From: CALOCY01 sp942491975
GTDB taxonomy: Bacteria; Bacteroidota; Bacteroidia; Bacteroidales; Prolixibacteraceae
DNA length: 64,000 nt
Reading direction: 5' to 3'
Assembly: GCA_942491975.1 (NCBI GenBank)
Contig: CALOCY010000004.1
Location: forward strand, 992,001 to 1,056,000
Shown here: positions 25,960 to 34,180 of the stretch, one piece after another
Layout: each line of letters starts with the position of its first letter
Position numbering within the stretch: the stretch's first letter is position 1
The notes under the pieces: model-generated
What the model saw: the letters and a program-made list of their open reading frames with translations, nothing else
What the model was told of the DNA's origin: nothing
Database searches by the model: none
Made by a program: the position numbers and the translations under genes

Positions 25960-26097
25960 TTCAATTCTAAAATATCTTTATACAAAGTGTTTAAAGTAAT
26001 GTGTGAAGTTATTATTTATGAAAATAGATTTTACTTCAAATTTCTCTTCATTTGTTCATGGGTTAAAAATTCAGGTATTCACGATTTCGCATTGCTC

Positions 26098-26277
26098 AAT
26101 TCTTTTCCTTAGATGAAAAGAAACGAAGCAAAGAAAAATCAAGCCAAAACTAAAGCTGTTTTCATTTTCAAGGTAAGCAATTAGCCCGCATCACGCTCCC
26201 GCACGTGCGGGATTGGCGACTCACGATCAAAGTTATTCGCTTAAATTGTTTATTTATTGAATGTCTATAAATCTAAT
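26098..26277. repeat. Dispersed repeat R4, copy 1
   Basis: Starting TTCTTTTCCTTAGATGAAAA and running through GCCCGCATCACGC and a degenerate tail, this aligns with 62689-62857. Copy 1 carries a perfect 16-bp palindrome TCCCGCACGTGCGGGA (26197-26212) where copy 2 has only AATT. No coding capacity. Confidence 0.8.
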
Positions 26278-26304
26278 TATCTTGTGATCCAGAAGTCTAA
26301 TTCA

Positions 26305-28734
26305 TTAAAATTTCGCAATTAACTTCAGATTAACCCGCCTTCCGGTCAGGTAGTTGGGTACAGCCCACTCCACATTGTTGATGTCGGTAACCCAGAAGTA
26401 GGATACCGTGTTGTCGATGTCAAGCAGGTTAAACAGTTCCAGTCCGATCCACATATCTTTGAAATGGCGGGCAAACGAACGGCGCGGGTATTTTTTTCCT
26501 TCCCTGACAATCACTTTGGAGAGTCCCAAATCGACCCTGCGGTAGGGGGGCTGGCGGTATTGGTGCAGCCATTTTTCCGATTGTGGCGGCCCAAACGGCA
26601 GGCGTGAGCCGTAATGAAACGATAGTTGCAATTTATAATCGGGATTACCGGGCAGGTAGTCCTGAAAAAAGAGGCTAAAGTTCATCCGCTGGTCGGTAGG
26701 GCGGGGGATATACCCTCTGCCATCGCCCCGGATGTCTTCCTCGGTTTTCAAAAAGCTCAAACTGGCCCATGACTGTACACCACTTACAAACTCCCCGTTA
26801 ATTTTAAAATCGATACCAGCGGCATACCCATCGGCTACCTGATCGGAGAGGTAACGGATGCGGACATTTTCTACTTCGTAAGGTACCAGGTCGGAGAGGC
26901 TTTTGTAGTAGATGGAAGAGGTGAGTTTAAATGGCCTGTCGGCTACTGTAAATAGAAAATCGGCCCCTGCCAGCACCTGAAACGATTTTTGTGCCACCAC
27001 ATTGGGATTGATCTCCCCATTGAGGTTTTTTAGCTCTTTGTAAAAGGGCGGTTGATGGTAAAATCCGGTGGCCAATCTGAAATTCCACCGTTTTTTCCAA
27101 TCGGGTGTCCAGGTAAAGGCCATGCGTGGACTAACGATCAATTCGTTGTTGTAGTCCCAGTAGTTGGCGCGTACACCGCCGGTGAGGCTTAAGCTACCCG
27201 ATGCCATGTCAAAGGCATAGGTATCTTGCATATAGCCTGAGAACCGATTTGACGAGAGCGTGTGGCGTGCCTGGGTGGCATACCATAATCGTACTGTCTG
27301 GTCGGAGTAGGGCAGGGAGTAGTCGGCAGAATCGCGTCGTTCCCATTCGTTCATCCGGTCACTAATTTCTTCGTGTTGTGCTTTTATGCCCCATTGCCAT
27401 TGGTGGTTATCGGAGTGGATAGTTCCAGTATGTTTCAGGCTATAAACGGTTGAGTTGAGGTAGTTGCGGGCATAATCCTGGTATTCACCTATGCCCAAAA
27501 AGAGGGTGCCTTCACCAAAACTGTTGGAGCCGGGATCATTGTCCAACTCCTGAAAAAGGTACGCTCCGGTAATGTCGTACGCTTCCTGTTCACTGGCATG
27601 ATACACCGATGCAATCATTTTCAGGTTGGTATTGGTATTAGGATGGTAATTGAACGAAAGCGCCCCGGTGTAGGTAGAGAATTCATCCACCTCTTGTCCT
27701 TCGAAAAATACCCGTAGCATACGTGCTACATTCATGGTGCCGAATTTGGTGGTACGTGACTGGGGTATGAACTGGTATTGGTTGCGCGAGAAATTTCCGA
27801 TAAATGAAAGATCGGATTTGTCGGACAACCGGTAGTTTAAAAAAGTTTGAATATCGATAAATGAAGGGGTATAATCGCCTTTTTCATCAAGCGAATTTAA
27901 TAAGTATTGATTCGTTTTATACCGGATGCCTGTGCTGTGTGTAAAACGCTTGTTTTTCGAGGCATCTTCAATATGCACAGCAGCACCCAACAGGCTTAGC
28001 GAAGCTGTTGCGGCAAATTGTGTGGGGGTACGGTATTTGATGTTGAGTACCGACGACATTTTATCGCCATATTTGGGGTCAAATCCCCCGGCCGAAAAGT
28101 CGATGGAGGCTACCATATTGGGATTGATAAAACTCAAGCCCTCCTGTTGCCCGGCACGTATGAGCAATGGACGGTAGATTTCCACACCGTTGACATACAC
28201 CAGGTTTTCATCGAAGTTTCCTCCCCTTACCGAATATTGGTTGCTCATCTCGTTGTTGGACGCTACCCCTTGCTGGCTTTTAATAAGCCCCTCTACACTT
28301 TCCGTGATACTGGGAATGGTATTGGCCAGTTTGGGATCGATACGCACAAAACTGCCGTTATCGCGTTTGGTTTCGGTGACCAGAATCTCACCAATATCCT
28401 GACTGGTGCTTTTTAGCGGAACATTGAGTATCAATGTTGATGAGGAAGATTTTTTCATCAGGTATTCAGCCGGTTCATAGCCCAACATGGTAAATACCAG
28501 TGTGGGTTGAAGATCAGCTGGTATACGGAGCGTATAATGGCCTTCTTTGTCGGTAGTAGTACCAATGGTAGGATGCTCCTTCAATGTAATATTAACCAGT
28601 TCGATTGGTGTGCTGTTGAGATCAGTAACGCGCCCTTTAACGGTGATATAACGTTGTTGCGCAATGCCTGTAATTGCCCAAAGGAATAATATAATGGTGA
28701 GTACGTATTTTTTTATCGTGATTGAAATGTGCAC
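26305..28734 (-). CDS. TonB-dependent outer membrane receptor with carboxypeptidase-regulatory domain
   Basis: The protein is an outer-membrane beta-barrel transporter energised by TonB/ExbBD. There is no ATG near the start: the frame runs back to TTG 28758, but GTG 28734 gives MHISITIKKYVLTIILFLWA, a well-formed signal peptide ending at ITGIAQQ. Domains: carboxypeptidase-regulatory/CarbopepD_reg_2 (about 20-105), plug (about 110-220, with NQYSVRGGNFDENLVYVNG), barrel to the end. The last residues VNLKLIAKF suit a barrel terminus ending in Phe. It is not paired with SusD, so iron, cobalamin or peptide uptake is as plausible as glycan uptake. The gene is monocistronic. Confidence 0.88.
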   Translation of the reverse strand: MHISITIKKYVLTIILFLWAITGIAQQRYITVKGRVTDLNSTPIELVNITLKEHPTIGTTTDKEGHYTLRIPADLQPTLVFTMLGYEPAEYLMKKSSSSTLILNVPLKSTSQDIGEILVTETKRDNGSFVRIDPKLANTIPSITESVEGLIKSQQGVASNNEMSNQYSVRGGNFDENLVYVNGVEIYRPLLIRAGQQEGLSFINPNMVASIDFSAGGFDPKYGDKMSSVLNIKYRTPTQFAATASLSLLGAAVHIEDASKNKRFTHSTGIRYKTNQYLLNSLDEKGDYTPSFIDIQTFLNYRLSDKSDLSFIGNFSRNQYQFIPQSRTTKFGTMNVARMLRVFFEGQEVDEFSTYTGALSFNYHPNTNTNLKMIASVYHASEQEAYDITGAYLFQELDNDPGSNSFGEGTLFLGIGEYQDYARNYLNSTVYSLKHTGTIHSDNHQWQWGIKAQHEEISDRMNEWERRDSADYSLPYSDQTVRLWYATQARHTLSSNRFSGYMQDTYAFDMASGSLSLTGGVRANYWDYNNELIVSPRMAFTWTPDWKKRWNFRLATGFYHQPPFYKELKNLNGEINPNVVAQKSFQVLAGADFLFTVADRPFKLTSSIYYKSLSDLVPYEVENVRIRYLSDQVADGYAAGIDFKINGEFVSGVQSWASLSFLKTEEDIRGDGRGYIPRPTDQRMNFSLFFQDYLPGNPDYKLQLSFHYGSRLPFGPPQSEKWLHQYRQPPYRRVDLGLSKVIVREGKKYPRRSFARHFKDMWIGLELFNLLDIDNTVSYFWVTDINNVEWAVPNYLTGRRVNLKLIAKF

Positions 28735-28758
28735 AATGATTTTTTTAACAATGAACAA

Positions 28759-29266
28759 TTAGTAATGAACAATTAAACTAACTTTCAACTTTATAAACTT
28801 TTAACTTTTTACTTGATTTATTGTCCGAAAATAACGAAATGCTTTGTCATTCGAATGCTAATCGCTGTTTTTTGAACAATTTCTGTTATAAAAACTCGTT
28901 TTTTGAGAGATAATTGTGTGCTGAGGCGGTTAATAGCTGTTTATTGACGGTTGAATGTGTATTTTTGTTTGAAAACTGTAACAGATATGAATTAAGGGTT
29001 GGCTTGTTTTTGTTGATTGTTCAACCCACTACGGGGTTGATGTCAAATTTTTTTGTTCTACCCCCATCACATTGGGGTTATTCATATTCAATCCCTTTGG
29101 GATTAAAAATGTCCGAAGGACATGGATATCAATAACCTTGTGTGAAACACGAGGTTAACAATGAGTTGGTTATCAACAACCCTAAGGGGGTTGAATTATC
29201 GGGAAAATATCAAACTAAGGTTATTAGATGGTTTTTGAATCCTTGATTTACATAATATGTATAATT
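28759..29266. other. 508-bp intergenic region with a cluster of short hairpins
   Basis: 28759-29020 is AT-rich with no supported gene. 29022-29193 contains at least five stems in tandem: CAACCC-ACTACG-GGGTTG (29022), AATCCC-TTT-GGGATT, ATGTCC-GAA-GGACAT, AACC-TTGTG..CACGAGGTT and CAACCC-TAAGG-GGGTTG (29177). They are followed 74 bp later by the start of the next gene. The region looks like a mosaic of REP-type elements. Confidence 0.65.
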
Positions 29267-30379
29267 ATGAATAATTATTTCTTAAAAATAACATTGTTGG
29301 TATTGGCCCTCTTTTTTTGTTTGAACACCCATGCCCAACAAAAAATAAAACTGGGAAATCTTGAAGTAGCTATAGATGAAATCCCTTTGGACAAACCCTA
29401 TAAAGTTCAATTTGATCCATCGATATACGATAAAAAAGAACAACTTTTTGAGCAAATGATTTTTGCATCAACCAATAAAAAGCTTTTTGCAATGTCTGCG
29501 ATAAAAATATTGCGGGATTCTTCCAATTGGGTAATAGATCAAGAAGGATTTTTTGATTTGTACAATAGTCAGGGATATCTAATTTGGAAATATACTGAAA
29601 AAGATTATTATCCTGTAGAATGCTTAATAAATGATAAAAAAAATATAATTGTCATTCTGTGGGCAGAGATGTCAGATGTGGGAGGCCTAGAATTAAAGTG
29701 CTTTAATGGAAAAAGAGAGATTATTTTCTCTGATGATAATGCGGCAGAGATATTTTCTGGTGAAAATAAGAGTACGATTTATTATATAAAAGAAAGTGAT
29801 TATACTGGGAATAAGGAAAATGATTATATCCTTTTTGGATATAATATTGACACAAATACAAAATGGGAAAAAGTTATTCCTTCAACCCAAAAAATCAATA
29901 TTGCTGCAATATCATACGATGGGAAAAGCTTAATTGTTGTGGCCGATAAAGCCTATCTGCTTAATGATAAAGGCGAAATTAAACGGGAATTTTTATACGA
30001 TAAATATCCCGGAAGATTTGTATTATCAGAGAATGGAAATTTTTTATTCAGGTTACTAAAGCATGAAACAGCTGAGCTTTACAATAACCTGACGGGTGAA
30101 TTGATCTATACCTTTACCTCAAGAAAGATCGATCAATACGATTTTACTCCTAATTATGCCTGTTTTGTAGTTGAGGATGAAGTTATTGCCCTTTGTGGAT
30201 CAATAGCTCCATATACAGCCTTGGTTGCCTATTTCGATAAAAACAACAAACTATTGGGACACCACATAATAAAAAGCCAGCACCTCCATTCGGGTATATT
30301 GATTAAAAATAACGATGGTATTTATTCCATTTTCTTTGATGGTAGAAAAGTAGCTGAATACGAAAAAGAGTGGGAGTAG
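29267..30379 (+). CDS. Secreted beta-propeller-like protein of unknown function
   Basis: The open frame begins at 29228 but ATG 29267 gives a proper signal peptide (MNNYFLKITLLVLALFFCLN, cleavage near HAQ). The 370-residue protein is beta-rich with repeated blade-like stretches (GFFDLYNSQGYLIWKYTE; AISYDGKSLIVVADKAYLLN; RFVLSENGNFLFRLLKHE). This hints at a YVTN/WD40-like propeller. No catalytic motif is visible. It is more AT-rich than conserved neighbours and has no operon partner. Not recognised beyond the fold. Confidence 0.6.
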   Translation: MNNYFLKITLLVLALFFCLNTHAQQKIKLGNLEVAIDEIPLDKPYKVQFDPSIYDKKEQLFEQMIFASTNKKLFAMSAIKILRDSSNWVIDQEGFFDLYNSQGYLIWKYTEKDYYPVECLINDKKNIIVILWAEMSDVGGLELKCFNGKREIIFSDDNAAEIFSGENKSTIYYIKESDYTGNKENDYILFGYNIDTNTKWEKVIPSTQKINIAAISYDGKSLIVVADKAYLLNDKGEIKREFLYDKYPGRFVLSENGNFLFRLLKHETAELYNNLTGELIYTFTSRKIDQYDFTPNYACFVVEDEVIALCGSIAPYTALVAYFDKNNKLLGHHIIKSQHLHSGILIKNNDGIYSIFFDGRKVAEYEKEWE

Positions 30380-30477
30380 CTGATAAAATATAAGGGTAAA
30401 TTATAATAGGGTAAGGCCGTTTCAAAATAGGGGAAAGCTGAAAACATACTTGGGATTTGTTATCAAAGCTTCTATTG

Positions 30478-30535
30478 CCCCTCTAAATCTCCCCAAATGG
30501 GGAGACTTTTAGTCCCGTTTTACGGGATTAGGGCT
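30478..30535. repeat. Double hairpin repeat upstream of yjbQ
   Basis: TCTCCCC-AAAT-GGGGAGA (30488-30505) is followed by AGTCCCG-TTTTA-CGGGATT and AGGGCT. It lies about 100 bp after one gene and 78 bp before the next. It resembles palindromic intergenic repeats and has no T run typical of a terminator. Confidence 0.55.
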
Positions 30536-30612
30536 AAAAAGAAAAGTCGACTAATTCGTAAGGTTTTCTTACAGTTCCTTGCTTTTTAAGACAACCTCTA
30601 ATAAATTCTACT

Positions 30613-31023
30613 ATGATCCGACAGTTTGAAATAACTCTTCCTGAATACCGACGGGGCTATCATTTGATTACTTCTGTCATTGAACGAGAACTAAATGATC
30701 TTCCCGAAGTGGGGATGGTGCATCTTTTGTTAAAGCACACTTCAGCAGCGTTAACGTTGAATGAAAATGCTGATCCTACAGTGCGGACTGATTTTGAATC
30801 GTTCATGAATAAACTGATTCCTGAAAATGACCCGGTGTATGAACATGTGATGGAAGGAAGCGATGATATGCCGGCACACCTGAAATCATCACTGCTGGGC
30901 ACAAGCCTGACCATTCCTATTACCAACGGACGCCTGAACCTGGGGACGTGGCAAGGGATATACCTTTGCGAGTTTCGGAATTATGGAGGAAGTCGAAAAG
31001 TCGTGGTAACAGTTTGTTGGTAA
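30613..31023 (+). CDS. yjbQ: YjbQ/UPF0047 family protein (secondary thiamine-phosphate synthase type)
   Basis: The 136-residue cytoplasmic protein matches the YjbQ family: HTSAALTLNENADPTVRTD (central signature with His and Glu ligands), HLKSSLLGTSLTIPITNGRL and GTWQGIYLCEFRNYGGSR near the C-terminus. Homologues bind a metal and were shown in complementation studies to have weak thiamine-phosphate synthase activity, but their physiological role is unclear. ATG 30613 is the natural start. Monocistronic. Confidence 0.9.
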   Translation: MIRQFEITLPEYRRGYHLITSVIERELNDLPEVGMVHLLLKHTSAALTLNENADPTVRTDFESFMNKLIPENDPVYEHVMEGSDDMPAHLKSSLLGTSLTIPITNGRLNLGTWQGIYLCEFRNYGGSRKVVVTVCW

Positions 31024-31228
31024 AAAGGCATAAAAAAAACGAAATTGAAACCGGCTTCTAATTTTTTAGGATATATCATCTTCTTGATTCTTTCTGATTA
31101 AAGCAAAAAGGCTGTATTTTATATTGAATCGTAAAAAATATCCCTTCTTTTTGTATTAAAAAACACGCATTCTGCTGATATAAGCTGTATTTATTATCTG
31201 ATTAATTGTCTAATTTTGAGTATTAATG

Positions 31229-31457
31229 TGAGTTCGATATAACAATGTAATATAATCGGTTGATTTTTCATAGCCCCGTCCTTTAGGGGGGTATTGAGGG
31301 TAATAACACCAAAAAAGATTTTCAAATTTTTTGTTAATTACATAAAACATACAAAATTTTTGAAAATCAAAGGTTCTGGAACAATATTTACCCCCTGGGT
31401 TAAAACCCAGGGCTATTGAAAACCAGCTACTTTCATTAGTTGCTTATATCGAACTCA
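31229..31457. repeat. Dispersed element R1, copy 2, directly upstream of iorA
   Basis: Exact 14-bp terminal inverted repeats TGAGTTCGATATAA (31229-31242) and TTATATCGAACTCA (31444-31457) enclose the same internal stems as copy 1 (GATTTTCAAATTTTT / AAATTTTTGAAAATC; CCCTGGG-TTAA-AACCCAGGG). The right end is 40 bp from the iorA start codon, so the element forms the promoter-proximal leader of iorA. Bases 31024-31228 hold nothing I can call. Confidence 0.85.
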
Positions 31458-31497
31458 CATTATTAGGTTCTAGAAGATAAAAACAAAAGAATACAAT

Positions 31498-33096
31498 ATG
31501 CAAAGAAACTTACTTTTAGGGGTTGAAGCCATCGGACAAGGCGCTATTGACGGAGGTATGTCTGGCGTTTATGCGTATCCGGGAACCCCATCGACAGAGA
31601 TTACTGAATACATTCAGCACAACAAAGATGCTGTTGCGCGCGATATTCACCGCGAATGGTCGGCAAACGAAAAAACGGCAATGGAAGCGGCATTGGGTAT
31701 GTCGTATGCCGGAAAACGGGCTATGGTGTGTATGAAACATGTGGGGCTTAATGTAGCGGCCGATGCATTTATCAATGCAGCCATTACCGGTGTTAACGGC
31801 GGATTGATTGTTACGGTTGCCGATGACCCGTCGATGCACTCATCTCAAAATGAGCAGGACACCCGTTTTTACGGGAAATTCTCGATGATCCCTATTCTAG
31901 AGCCTTCCAATCAGCAAGAAGCGTACGATATGGCACGCATCGGATTTGAATTGTCAGAAAAAGCAGGTGTGCCCGTATTGTTACGTATTACTACGCGTTT
32001 GGCCCACTCACGTGCCGGGGTTGTACGCAGTGAATTGTTGAGCGAGAACAAACTTTCACTGCCGTCTAATCCGCGACAGTTTGTATTGTTGCCCAGCATT
32101 GCACGCAAACAGTACAATGATTTACTGGATAAACAGGCCGATTATCTCCAAATGGCTGAAGAGTCGGTGTTCAATAAATATGTGGATGCCCCCGAGCATA
32201 GCCTGGGGATTATCTGTTGCGGGATTGCTTACAACTACCTGATGGAGAATTATCCTGATGGAGAGTGTCCTTATCCCTACATTAAAGTATCACACTATCC
32301 GGCGCCTGAGCAAATGATTAAGAAGCTGGAGAGCGAGTGCGATGAAATTTTAGTTATGGAAGAGGGTTATCCTCTGCTGGAGGAGCAGTTGACTGATTAT
32401 TTTGGGAAAGGGAAACAGGTCAAAGGCCGTTTGGACGGTACATTGCCACGTGCCGGTGAGTTGAACCCCGACATTGTAGCCCGTGCATTGCGTCTTCCTG
32501 CCAATGAGGGTGGAGCTGTTCCCGGGTTGATGACCAACAGGCCACCGGCCCTTTGTCAGGGATGTGGGCATCAGGATGTGTTCCGTGCCATGAATGAGGT
32601 GCTGGCAGCGTATGGCCCCGGACGTGTGTTTTCCGATATCGGTTGTTACACGCTTGGTGCACTTCCCCCGTATGAGACGGTGAATTCATGTGTGGATATG
32701 GGTGCTTCCATTACCATGGCCAAAGGTGCTGCCGATGCGGGATTATTCCCGGCAGTAGCTGTCATTGGCGACTCTACCTTTACCCACTCGGGTATTACCG
32801 GATTGTTGGATGCGGTGAATGAGAAATCAAATATCACGGTGATTATTTCCGATAATGAGTCGGTATCAATGACAGGTGGGCAACAATCATCGGCCGAAGG
32901 TAAAATTGAAGCTATTTGTGAAGCCGTAGGGGTAGAACCCGGACACATCCGGGTATTAGTGCCGCATAAAAAGAACCACGAAGAGATGCTGGCCATTATG
33001 CGTGAGGAGATGGAGTATCAGGGCGTATCGGTAATCATTCCCCGCAGGGAGTGTATCCAGCGTGCCGTACGTATGAAAAAGGCGGCAAAGAAATAA
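31498..33096 (+). CDS. iorA: Indolepyruvate:ferredoxin oxidoreductase, alpha subunit (no ferredoxin domain)
   Basis: The protein is the thiamine-diphosphate subunit of IOR, which oxidatively decarboxylates aryl-pyruvates from aromatic amino acids to acyl-CoA with reduction of ferredoxin. The N-terminal pyrimidine-binding domain has a GGMSGVYAYPGTPSTEITEY segment. The C-terminal half shows CQGCGHQDVFRAM and the ThDP/Mg motif GDSTFTHSGITGLLDAVNEK with the closing N (NITVIISDNESVSMTGG). The length is 532 residues; the two-[4Fe-4S] tail that ends archaeal IorA proteins is absent, so electrons must pass through a separate ferredoxin or the protein uses only its internal cysteines. iorB follows after 168 bp. 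Confidence 0.88.
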   Translation: MQRNLLLGVEAIGQGAIDGGMSGVYAYPGTPSTEITEYIQHNKDAVARDIHREWSANEKTAMEAALGMSYAGKRAMVCMKHVGLNVAADAFINAAITGVNGGLIVTVADDPSMHSSQNEQDTRFYGKFSMIPILEPSNQQEAYDMARIGFELSEKAGVPVLLRITTRLAHSRAGVVRSELLSENKLSLPSNPRQFVLLPSIARKQYNDLLDKQADYLQMAEESVFNKYVDAPEHSLGIICCGIAYNYLMENYPDGECPYPYIKVSHYPAPEQMIKKLESECDEILVMEEGYPLLEEQLTDYFGKGKQVKGRLDGTLPRAGELNPDIVARALRLPANEGGAVPGLMTNRPPALCQGCGHQDVFRAMNEVLAAYGPGRVFSDIGCYTLGALPPYETVNSCVDMGASITMAKGAADAGLFPAVAVIGDSTFTHSGITGLLDAVNEKSNITVIISDNESVSMTGGQQSSAEGKIEAICEAVGVEPGHIRVLVPHKKNHEEMLAIMREEMEYQGVSVIIPRRECIQRAVRMKKAAKK

Positions 33097-33209
33097 AATA
33101 GACTGTTAGATTGTCAGACTATTAGATTTATAGATAAAAAGAAATATATAAAATTTTCATGATGCCGGAATTATTAGAAAAACAGACAAGAGCATTGTTA
33201 TTTTGTCTT

Positions 33210-33227
33210 GTCCCCGATAGCTATCGG
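33210..33227. repeat. 16-bp perfect palindrome between iorA and iorB
   Basis: CCCGATAGCTATCGGG at 33211-33226, within CC..GGGA. It belongs to the same TCCCG..CGGGA mini-palindrome family as 18184-18201 and 26197-26212. It interrupts an otherwise unremarkable 168-bp gap within the operon. Confidence 0.75.
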
Positions 33228-33264
33228 GATTGATTCTTGTGTCTTGATTCTAATTTATAAACTC

Positions 33265-33846
33265 ATGAAAGCAGATATTATATTAGCAGGTGTAGGCGGA
33301 CAGGGCATTTTATCGATTGCCACTGTGCTGGGTGCCGCTGCCCTTCAGAATGATTTGTACCTGAAACAAGCCGAGACACACGGGATGAGCCAGCGCGGGG
33401 GGGCTGTAGTTTCCCATTTGCGTATTGCCGACTCACCCATCTATTCCGATCTGATCCCCAAGGGAAAAGCAGACCTGATTCTTTCGGTAGAGCCGATGGA
33501 GTCGTTGCGCTACCTGCCTTACCTTTCGGAAGAGGGCTACATTGTAACCAACTCAACGCCATTTATCAATATCCCGAACTACCCGGAGGTTGATGAGGTG
33601 ATGGAGAAGGTGAAAACGCAGGAGAAAGTGGTATTGATTGATGCCGATAAAATAGCTAAAGAGCTGGGTAATGGCCGTGCATCGAATATGGTGATGTTGG
33701 GTGCTGCCTCACCGTTTATCGATGTGGATTTTGAGAAGCTGGAAGCAGGTATCAAAATGGTGTTTGAACGTAAAGGAGAAGAAATAGTAGAACTCAATCT
33801 TAAGGCGTTACGTGCCGGACGAAAATTCGCTGAGGCGAATAAGTAG
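33265..33846 (+). CDS. iorB: Indolepyruvate:ferredoxin oxidoreductase, beta subunit
   Basis: The 193-residue gamma-type 2-oxoacid oxidoreductase subunit starts at ATG 33265 (MKADIILAGVGGQGILS); the frame's upstream 19 codons are not conserved. Typical motifs are GVGGQGI, KQAETHGMSQRGGAVVSHLR and SVEPMESLRYLPYL. Together with IorA it forms the catalytic complex. It is followed by a strong terminator at 33904. The palindrome at 33210 sits 38-55 bp before the start and could affect its translation or message stability. Confidence 0.9.
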   Translation: MKADIILAGVGGQGILSIATVLGAAALQNDLYLKQAETHGMSQRGGAVVSHLRIADSPIYSDLIPKGKADLILSVEPMESLRYLPYLSEEGYIVTNSTPFINIPNYPEVDEVMEKVKTQEKVVLIDADKIAKELGNGRASNMVMLGAASPFIDVDFEKLEAGIKMVFERKGEEIVELNLKALRAGRKFAEANK

Positions 33847-33903
33847 TGAGTACATAGTACCCGATATTTGGACAAAAAGACAACACTATTTTCATAATGA
33901 ATG

Positions 33904-33928
33904 AACCCGGCTCAAAAGGCCGGGTTTT
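33904..33928 (+). terminator. Terminator of iorAB
   Basis: Eight-base arms AACCCGGC (33904-33911) and GCCGGGTT (33919-33926), with a seven-base loop and a TTTT tail. The rest of 33847-34180 holds no gene. Confidence 0.85.
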
Positions 33929-34180
33929 ATGGTGTCTCAGACAAACGCAAGCATTAACCAAAAGTAACAAAAACTACATTTTTACCCCTCGTTTTTGCAA
34001 ATGAACAGTGTTAAATAGCCTTGTAATGAGCATGTTATGAGCACATGTTATATTGTTTCCTGATATACAGCACCTTATGTCATGTCGATTTACAATTTAG
34101 GGGTGTGTAATTGTAGTGTGTCTAATCATACAAGTGGTCTGTTTTGCATCCGCATTAATCCGTTAGAAAATTAGCACGGT

